The notes under the pieces: generated by a model
Databases searched by the model: none
The model's input: the letters and a program-made list of their open reading frames with translations, nothing else
What the model was told of the DNA's origin: nothing
Shown: piece by piece, positions 1-3,833 of the stretch
Layout: each line of letters begins with the position of its first letter
Position numbering within the stretch: position 1 is the stretch's first letter
Made by a program: the position numbers and the translations under genes
NCBI GenBank assembly: GCA_027068725.1
Contig: JAMOMD010000426.1
Span: 1-5,592 of the forward strand
DNA length: 5,592 nucleotides
Source of the DNA: Thermoproteales archaeon
GTDB taxonomy: Archaea > Thermoproteota > Thermoprotei > Thermoproteales > Thermocladiaceae
Direction: 5' to 3'

Positions 1-21
1 TTTACTAACTCACTTTTTCAA

Positions 22-46
22 AAGTATATTATGCGAAGTATATTAT
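22..46. repeat. 11-bp direct repeat, AT-rich
   Basis: AAGTATATTAT occurs at 22-32 and again at 36-46, a 14-bp period with GCG between the copies. Each copy contains a TATA-like core (TATATT/TATTAT), so this could be a promoter or operator of a gene outside the window, or only AT-rich drift. No gene start can be tied to it from the sequence shown. Confidence 0.5.
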
Positions 47-65
47 ATTTGGAAGGATCTATTTT

Positions 66-82
66 TAAGTTAGGTTAACTTA
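66..82. terminator. 7-bp hairpin in a T-rich tract, possible terminator
   Basis: TAAGTTA (66-72), a GGT loop (73-75) and TAACTTA (76-82) form a perfect 7-bp inverted repeat. On the plus strand it sits between two T-rich stretches (61-66 and 81-95), as would fit termination of a plus-strand transcript entering from the left. It also lies 11 bp beyond the stop codon of the minus-strand SpeH gene. Archaeal termination depends mainly on T tracts rather than stems, so the role of the hairpin is inferred. Confidence 0.35.
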
Positions 83-93
83 TATTTTGTATT

Positions 94-522
94 TTAGAAT
101 ATTCTACAGGATCTATCGAGATAGGCCTTGGTATAGTGTTTTGGCTTTAGTTTCTCTACGATGTAGTCGAATGCTCTTTCAGCGTCGCTCTTTGCGCCAC
201 ATGTGTACACGTCAAGTGTTGCGTATCTGTATCTTGGCCATGTGTGTAGTGCAATGTGGCTCTCGATTACTAGTGCTATGACGCTGACTCCTTCCTTATC
301 GTTTCCGTAGAATCTCCAGGATCTCACATCAACGATGTGCATGTTGGCTACTGCAGCAGCCTCGATGACTGTCTTTCTTAGGAACTCCTCGTCCGATAGT
401 ATCTTCTCGTCTATCTCATACAGGTTACCTACTATGTGCTTTCCGTACACTTGCACGTTCTCGCTCTTTGTCCGTCCTAGCAGTAGTTCGGCAATGGCTC
501 TCGCCCTCAGCTGTGCGAGCAT
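94..522 (-). CDS. Pyruvoyl-dependent S-adenosylmethionine / arginine decarboxylase proenzyme (SpeH family)
   Basis: A 142-residue proenzyme expected to cleave itself into beta and alpha chains, with a pyruvoyl group formed from the new N-terminal serine. The self-processing site is E87-S88 in ESHIALHTWP. Counting from that serine, H93 (+5) and C108 (+20, in YTCGA) match the processing and catalytic His and Cys of bacterial and archaeal AdoMet decarboxylases. Other family marks are YGKHIVGNLY (26-35), the ANM-containing strand (59-61), GVSVIALV (78-85) and AFDYIVEKLKP (117-127). Crenarchaea carry two such paralogues, one making decarboxylated AdoMet and one recruited to arginine decarboxylation (agmatine synthesis). 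I cannot separate them by eye, so no gene symbol is given. Residues 1-25 form an extension beyond the usual core. ATG 520-522 is the first start after an in-frame stop, but the only TATA-like tract lies just 4-11 bp upstream of it, so translation might begin further in, for example at GTG codon 23 or 25. The family call is firm; substrate and start are not. Confidence 0.9.
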   Translation of the reverse strand: MLAQLRARAIAELLLGRTKSENVQVYGKHIVGNLYEIDEKILSDEEFLRKTVIEAAAVANMHIVDVRSWRFYGNDKEGVSVIALVIESHIALHTWPRYRYATLDVYTCGAKSDAERAFDYIVEKLKPKHYTKAYLDRSCRIF

Positions 523-528
523 GGTTAA

Positions 529-536
529 TTTTTAAG
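529..536 (+). promoter_or_regulatory. TATA-like box for the aKMT-like gene
   Basis: TTTTTAAG at 529-536 lies about 25 bp (centre to start) before the GTG at 557. This is the usual archaeal TATA-to-start distance, so the transcript would be leaderless. It is the only TATA-like tract in the 34 bp between the divergent SpeH and methyltransferase genes. Read on the minus strand (CTTAAAAA) it would place a start near 505, inside the annotated SpeH frame. Confidence 0.55.
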
Positions 537-556
537 CCTTTTCCCGAACTCACTCA

Positions 557-1027
557 GTGTCTGCACCTTTTGTGCCGACGCCACGTGAGGTAGTTATGGA
601 AATTCTAAGACTAGCTGCCGTAAGCTCCGAAGACATTGTCGTTGACCCAGGGGCAGGAGACTGCAGAATAGTGATAGAGGCAGCAAGACAGTTCGGAGCC
701 ACCGGAATAGCAATAGAGAAACTGCCACATCTCATCAAGCACTGCATAGAACATGTGCAAAAACACAAACTTCAGGATAAGGTACTGATCGTGTGGGGAG
801 ACCTCTTCAACTTTAATTACTCCATAGCAACAGTTGTGACACTCTATCTCGGCCCTGAACTAAACGAGAAGCTTCGTCCTAAGCTTGAGCGTGAGCTTCG
901 TCCTGGTACAAGAATTGTTAGTCACGACTTCGAAGTACCAGGATGGAGACCAATCAAGATTATCAAGGTACGTAGCTGGAAGAAAGAGCATACACTATAC
1001 CTGTACATTGCTGGCCAAAGCTTCTAA
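557..1027 (+). CDS. aKMT-like protein lysine methyltransferase (class I, AdoMet-dependent)
   Basis: A 156-residue single-domain Rossmann methyltransferase. It resembles the crenarchaeal broad-specificity lysine methyltransferase aKMT, which methylates chromatin protein Cren7 and other proteins in Sulfolobus. Shared landmarks are the N-terminal FVPTP (5-9), motif I D30-PGAGD-C-R37, the acidic E54 at the end of strand 2 (IAIE), the D82 turn, ATVVTLYLGPELNEKLRPKL (91-110) and RELRPGTRIVSHDFEVPGW (112-130), then a C-terminal YLY strand. The length is typical of the family. Motif I is unusual: the normal Asp-Gly-Arg reads Asp-Cys-Arg, and the first residue after the Asp is Pro. The start is GTG at 557, chosen because it lies at leaderless distance from a TATA-like box and leaves the FVPTP motif at the expected position. 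Likely substrates are DNA-binding or other cytosolic proteins. Assignment rests on remembered family sequence; an unrelated substrate is possible. Confidence 0.85.
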   Translation: MSAPFVPTPREVVMEILRLAAVSSEDIVVDPGAGDCRIVIEAARQFGATGIAIEKLPHLIKHCIEHVQKHKLQDKVLIVWGDLFNFNYSIATVVTLYLGPELNEKLRPKLERELRPGTRIVSHDFEVPGWRPIKIIKVRSWKKEHTLYLYIAGQSF

Positions 1028-1182
1028 CTAGAGTTAGTAATTCTCTAGAAGAACAATGTCTCTCGATAGCTTACTAGCTTATGAGCAACTATGGTAATAC
1101 GAAATCGTTTACAAGTTACTGCAAGTCTCTTCATGTAACATGCGCGTCTGATTACTTATTAATTGCAGAATCAACAGCTGTC
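1028..1182. other. Intergenic spacer with a short inverted repeat
   Basis: This spacer separates the plus-strand methyltransferase from the minus-strand features that follow. Immediately after the stop codon, CTAGAG (1028-1033) and CTCTAG (1043-1048) form a 6-bp stem with a 9-base loop, possibly part of transcript 3' end formation. I see no open frame of credible length, no tRNA, and no C/D pair in the remainder. Confidence 0.4.
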
Positions 1183-1410
1183 TTACATTAGTTTTAACAT
1201 CTTACTCATTTGCTCTAACTTCAGCATGCTTGTAACATTTAATGTTGTTAAAATTGTGAAACCACAGATCATAACAGCAAGATCGGTTCCTATCAATCCC
1301 ATAAGACGAACTGTAGCTGAAACTGCTGTAGCGATAACCGATATCGCGATTGTAATTATGTTTAGACAAGCACAGGAGAACGACCTTAGCTAGATATTCG
1401 ATAACAACAT
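1183..1410 (-). pseudogene. Possible small membrane protein: remnant, or gene with an unrecognised start
   Basis: The minus frame ending in TAA at 1183-1185 is open back to a TAG at 1390-1392, giving 68 codons. It reads like a real product: a hydrophobic stretch LNIITIAISVIATAV, a polar turn near RLMG, a second hydrophobic stretch DLAVMICGFTILTTL, and a Met/Lys-rich amphipathic tail LKLEQMSKMLKLM. That would be a two-helix membrane hairpin. No ATG, GTG or TTG opens the frame before the first helix. Upstream of the TAG the same frame continues five codons to an ATG at 1410, so the simplest readings are a nonsense mutation at codon 7 or a short 39-residue product from ATG 1302. A TATA-like TTTTTAA at 1410-1416 predicts a transcript start near 1387. 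A longer overlapping minus frame (1202-1462) begins inside a guide RNA and has poor composition. I recognise no family; hydrophobicity alone can mislead. Confidence 0.35.
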
Positions 1411-1455
1411 TAAAAACTGCCTGAATAGGCTGCAGATTGCTTTGTTTATGAAGTG

Positions 1456-1504
1456 TCAGCACTGAGAGGAGTCATCATTATTCAGGCCCAAGCTGAGTCA
1501 TCAC
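1456..1504 (-). ncRNA. C/D-box guide sRNA, second of a tandem pair
   Basis: All four boxes are present on the minus strand: box C GTGATGA (1504-1498), a 12-base guide CTCAGCTTGGGC (1497-1486), box D' CTGA (1485-1482), a 3-base spacer, box C' ATGATGA (1478-1472), a 12-base guide CTCCTCTCAGTG (1471-1460) and box D CTGA (1459-1456). This 12-3-12 geometry is canonical for archaeal C/D sRNAs, which bind L7Ae, Nop5 and fibrillarin and direct 2'-O-methylation of the target base paired with the fifth guide base before D or D'. Predicted targets are GCCCAAGCUGAG (methyl on the fifth base, A) and CACUGAGAGGAG (fifth base, G). I could not match either to an rRNA or tRNA with certainty. The coordinates are box limits; mature ends probably extend a few bases on each side. 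Confidence 0.88.
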
Positions 1505-1537
1505 GTAAAACTCGGCAAGGATAGGTATTTGTGACTG

Positions 1538-1591
1538 TCAGTATGGTAAGACATCATCACGGAGGACTCAGTTAGACGGGTCACTCATCAC
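1538..1591 (-). ncRNA. C/D-box guide sRNA, first of a tandem pair
   Basis: Minus strand: box C GTGATGA (1591-1585), guide GTGACCCGTCTAA of 13 bases (1584-1572), box D' CTGA (1571-1568), a 7-base spacer GTCCTCC, box C' GTGATGA (1560-1554), guide TGTCTTACCATA of 12 bases (1553-1542) and box D CTGA (1541-1538). All four boxes match consensus exactly. By the N+5 rule the D' guide would methylate A in UUAGACGGGUCAC and the D guide would methylate the second G in UAUGGUAAGACA. The latter loosely resembles a tRNA D-loop (GGUAAGRC), but I have not verified a target. Box C starts 13 bp after the stop codon of the 53-residue basic protein, and box D lies 33 bp before box C of the next sRNA. Both sRNAs may therefore be processed from a shared transcript. 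Confidence 0.9.
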
Positions 1592-1604
1592 TTGTAGCAA
1601 GCAT

Positions 1605-1766
1605 TTACCATCTTCTGTACATCTTGACTTTCTTTTGCATGCTCATCTTTGCATGGTACATCTTCAGGTTCTGTATGTACATCTTCTTTATCCACATGTA
1701 CCACTTCCACTTTTCTCTATGTGCACGTTTGCCACGAAGACGTGGTCTCCATCTTGGTCTAGGCAT
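1605..1766 (-). CDS. 53-residue highly basic Trp/Met-rich protein, unknown
   Basis: ATG at 1766-1764 opens a 53-codon frame ending in TAA at 1605-1607; an in-frame TGA at 1779-1781 leaves no longer start. By my count it has 9 Arg and 10 Lys against a single Glu, plus 5 Trp, 4 Tyr and 7 Met. The start is an Arg/Pro arm (MPRPRWRPRLRGKR). From about residue 19 it looks helical, with Met or Tyr at 29, 36, 43 and 50 (heptad spacing) and KMY repeated at 28-30, 35-37 and 48-50, ending in RRW. Such composition is typical of small rRNA-binding ribosomal proteins or other nucleic-acid-binding peptides of thermophiles. I do not recognise the family. It lies 60 bp downstream of the THUMP methyltransferase and 13 bp before a guide RNA, on the same strand. 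No good TATA box stands at leaderless distance, so co-transcription with the upstream gene is likely. It is confused easily with frames on the other strand, which are Phe/Tyr-rich and implausible. Confidence 0.6.
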   Translation of the reverse strand: MPRPRWRPRLRGKRAHREKWKWYMWIKKMYIQNLKMYHAKMSMQKKVKMYRRW

Positions 1767-1826
1767 GTTACTATTGGGTCAAGCTACGCCGGGGGAGATT
1801 AGACTTTGGTTATGTGATAACTGTGT

Positions 1827-2825
1827 TTAATGAACTAGTTTTAGCTTAACGAGAAGTGTTCTGTATCCTCCCTGCACCGTCTCTATAGAATCCACGAGTT
1901 TGAAACCATGCTTCTCGCACGTTCTTAAAAAAGCGTTGTAAGTTCTCTTAAACACGGGCATTGCAATTACGACATCGTCAGTACAGATTTCTCTAAACTT
2001 AGAGAACATTCTACTATAGAAGTCTTCTGTAAGCTCAAGTCGTAGACCACGTGGAGGATCAGTTACAATACGATCATATCGATCTCTCACACTTATTCTA
2101 AAGAAATCGCCACACAATACATCAACCCTCTCTTGAATATGTTCTCCAGCAGCTCCTAAGTTAGCCTTACCCTTACTTAAGAATTCGTACGATATGTCAA
2201 TACAAGTAAACTTTCGCGGATTCCACATTCTACAGTACTCTATAGGTATTGTGTAGCTTCCTGCAAATGGGTCTATGACAAAGTCTCCAGGACCAGCCAG
2301 TAGGCAGAGTGCGGCAGCAAGAACAGGATGAAGAGATGCACGAGACTTATACCTCGTATACCACCTACGGTAGAGTGGTTGAAAAGTACCAATATCTAAG
2401 AATATTCTAATTCTCCTAAACAAAAATCTTGCAGATAAAACATAATCGCCGCGAGCCTTAACAAGCTTGCACTTAAGTACACGCTCAGCTTCTCGCAAGA
2501 TTACTCTCTGTAACCTTCTACTAATTTCATAGAACCTAAAAGTCACAAGAGACCCTTCTCTAATAAAATCTCGAATTTCCCTAAACTTCTTCCTAAGTTC
2601 CTGTCTCAGAGTTTTTACATCTCTTGTATAATCAACTTCAAATAGCTGAACTTCAACATAGTTAACAGTTTGTAACTTCCTGAGCAGAGGTGCTGTATCT
2701 GGAGTTACATCAATGTACAGACAGTGATCTTCTCTATAGACAATGCTGTGTGAGATATTCCTATTCTTGAGCTCTTCCTGAACTAATCTTGATAATCCAG
2801 GCATGGTCTCAAGCACAGCAAGCAT
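1827..2825 (-). CDS. THUMP-domain RNA (guanine-N2-type) methyltransferase, UPF0020/Trm14-Trm11-like
   Basis: A 332-residue RNA methyltransferase. The N-terminal half (about 1-150) has the order seen in THUMP enzymes: the opening strand and PGL turn (ETMPGLSRLVQEEL, 6-19), then a basic alpha/beta region with many Arg (residues 68-145) likely to grip tRNA or rRNA. The catalytic half starts with the family signature SLHPVLAAAL (164-173), then motif I VIDPFAGSYTIPIE (183-196), an acidic D210 after strand 2, motif II-III region VLCGDFF (236-242) and motif IV TDPPRGLRL (255-263). These are marks of the UPF0020 group that forms N2-methylguanosine in tRNA (Trm14 at position 6, Trm11/Trm-G10 at position 10) or rRNA. 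Motif IV usually reads (N/D)PP(Y/F)G; Arg259 replaces the aromatic that stacks on the target base, and motif I has GSY where GSG is usual. The start ATG 2825 keeps the conserved opening strand. Which guanosine is modified cannot be read here. Confidence 0.85.
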   Translation of the reverse strand: MLAVLETMPGLSRLVQEELKNRNISHSIVYREDHCLYIDVTPDTAPLLRKLQTVNYVEVQLFEVDYTRDVKTLRQELRKKFREIRDFIREGSLVTFRFYEISRRLQRVILREAERVLKCKLVKARGDYVLSARFLFRRIRIFLDIGTFQPLYRRWYTRYKSRASLHPVLAAALCLLAGPGDFVIDPFAGSYTIPIEYCRMWNPRKFTCIDISYEFLSKGKANLGAAGEHIQERVDVLCGDFFRISVRDRYDRIVTDPPRGLRLELTEDFYSRMFSKFREICTDDVVIAMPVFKRTYNAFLRTCEKHGFKLVDSIETVQGGYRTLLVKLKLVH

Positions 2826-3783
2826 GAGAGTGCTAGTAGCTGGTGAGGGACCTCACGTATTAACACTTGCGTACTACATAGCGATGACTAATCCTGACGC
2901 TCACGTAACGATCGCACTTCCTGAAGAGGGGTCCTTCCGAGATCAGTTACTTGGAATAGATCCAATATTCACAGAGCGTAGCCTGACAGCACTTGGCTGT
3001 GAGATAACTACACTAAGATCAATCGATGTGTCAAGGTTTGACAGGATTGTAGATGTGATGAGTTATAGCGTAGATGTAGAAGGGGATCATGACTGTGTAG
3101 TAGGCCTCGGTACTATAGAACAAGCACTTGCGCAGAAACTTAACTTACCAATATGTATAACGGAAGAGCAGCTGGACAGTGACGTCCTGAAGTATGTCTC
3201 AGCGAGAGCTAGGGAGAAAATTCGCGAGCACTGTACCAAGCCACTCAAAGTACGGTACGGTATTAAGCATGTTGAGCACAGAGGCTGCACATATGTTGGG
3301 TATGGTCTTGAGGTCAGGTATGGAGTCTGCAGAGGAGTACTTAAAGACGTAATAAATGTGCACAGACACTGTATTCTGACCGGAATCACGATAGGACTCA
3401 ACCTGAACGTGGACATTCGTGAGGTGCCATTCTGGCATGGAGCAGCACTTGGCAAGATCGAGATACTTACAATAGGCCCAACTACCCGCTCGATGCTTGA
3501 TCGAGGAATAATGACAACATCAATAAGTATGTCAACAGAGGATTCGTACATGAAGATACTGGCAGTCTACAGACAGAACATAGTTGGTGTGCAGATTGTG
3601 CGAGAAGAAGGAACTATCGAGAACATTGCAGCTCCACTCTACTCTATGCTAGTGTCCGACAAGTTTGATGCTTTGAGAAGACTACTATTTACGCCTGTTC
3701 TCTTCAGGGGTGGTTTACGCACATGGGTTGACCATATGATAGAGATGAGTATTAGGGAAATGTACTGGCTGTTCTACACTTGA
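2824..3783 (+). CDS. Uncharacterised Rossmann-like protein, possible degenerate flavin/NAD(P) oxidoreductase
   Basis: A 319-residue protein starting at ATG 2824; an in-frame ATG at 2803 is also possible, but the Rossmann strand MRVLVAG begins naturally at 2824. The N terminus (1-37) has the strand-Gly-helix-strand pattern of an FAD/NAD site, but GxGxxG is degraded to G7-E-G9-P-H-V and no acidic residue closes strand 2. FDRIVDVMSY (72-81) resembles the strand before the ATG motif of disulfide-oxidoreductase-like flavoproteins, and VVGLG (92-96) is a second glycine turn. The C-terminal part, TIGPTTRSMLDRGI (216-229) and SYMKILAVYRQNIVGVQIV (241-259), resembles the dimerisation domain of NADH oxidase and CoA-disulfide reductase relatives. 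At 319 residues it is shorter than these enzymes (about 440), and no redox Cys motif or C-terminal FAD-binding Gly-Asp motif is evident. It may have lost catalysis and kept the dimer scaffold. It diverges from the THUMP methyltransferase with overlapping start codons. Function unknown; the family link is tentative. Confidence 0.7.
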   Translation: MRVLVAGEGPHVLTLAYYIAMTNPDAHVTIALPEEGSFRDQLLGIDPIFTERSLTALGCEITTLRSIDVSRFDRIVDVMSYSVDVEGDHDCVVGLGTIEQALAQKLNLPICITEEQLDSDVLKYVSARAREKIREHCTKPLKVRYGIKHVEHRGCTYVGYGLEVRYGVCRGVLKDVINVHRHCILTGITIGLNLNVDIREVPFWHGAALGKIEILTIGPTTRSMLDRGIMTTSISMSTEDSYMKILAVYRQNIVGVQIVREEGTIENIAAPLYSMLVSDKFDALRRLLFTPVLFRGGLRTWVDHMIEMSIREMYWLFYT

Positions 3784-3806
3784 CGTAACTGTTGAAAACA
3801 GTGACG
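3784..3806 (+). promoter_or_regulatory. Inverted repeat between genes, possible operator or 3' hairpin
   Basis: CGT-A-ACTGTT (3784-3793), loop GAA (3794-3796) and AACAGT-G-ACG (3797-3806) form a stem of 6 bp plus 3 bp with a single A/G mismatch. It begins directly after the upstream stop codon and abuts the TATA-like GAATATTC before isocitrate dehydrogenase. It could therefore be the 3' hairpin of the upstream mRNA or a dyad bound by a regulator of the downstream promoter. No long T tract follows, which weakens the terminator reading. Confidence 0.45.
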
Positions 3807-3813
3807 AATATTC
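3806..3813 (+). promoter_or_regulatory. TATA-like box for isocitrate dehydrogenase
   Basis: GAATATTC, centred near 3810, stands about 24 bp from the ATG at 3834, fitting a leaderless archaeal transcript. A GTGA at 3824-3827 could serve as a weak Shine-Dalgarno site if the mRNA instead has a leader through co-transcription. Confidence 0.4.
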
Positions 3814-3833
3814 TCGAGCTTTAGTGAACTAGC

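Noticed and set aside
2..73. Plus-strand frame open from the left edge to TAG at 71-73, possible tail of a neighbouring gene
   Set aside because: Only 23 residues, AT-rich, and overlapping the direct repeat; too little to support a gene end.
1163..1393. Plus-strand 76-codon open frame
   Set aside because: It is antisense to the membrane-like minus frame, with no promoter at a fitting distance and no recognisable motif.
1202..1462. Minus-strand 86-codon open frame starting GTG at 1462
   Set aside because: Its start lies inside a guide of the C/D sRNA, and its C-terminal half is Ser/Tyr/Asn/Cys-rich without pattern; the frame one base off gives the protein-like membrane sequence.
1617..1685. 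Three copies of GTACATCTT as a DNA repeat or operator
   Set aside because: They are in frame with each other and encode the repeated Lys-Met-Tyr of the miniprotein, so protein-level repetition explains them.
1786..1826. Possible tRNA starting GCCGGGG
   Set aside because: No matching acceptor 3' strand, no T-loop GTTCRA, and D-arm positions do not fit.
1624..1830. Plus-strand 68-codon frame rich in Phe, Tyr and Met
   Set aside because: This is the complementary shadow of the Lys/Arg-rich 53-residue gene; AAG/ATG codons on one strand give Phe/Leu/His-rich frames on the other.
3087..3551. Minus-strand open frame of 154 codons inside the Rossmann-like gene
   Set aside because: Ser/Cys/Thr-rich shadow composition without motifs; the plus frame has the strand-helix pattern and a better start.
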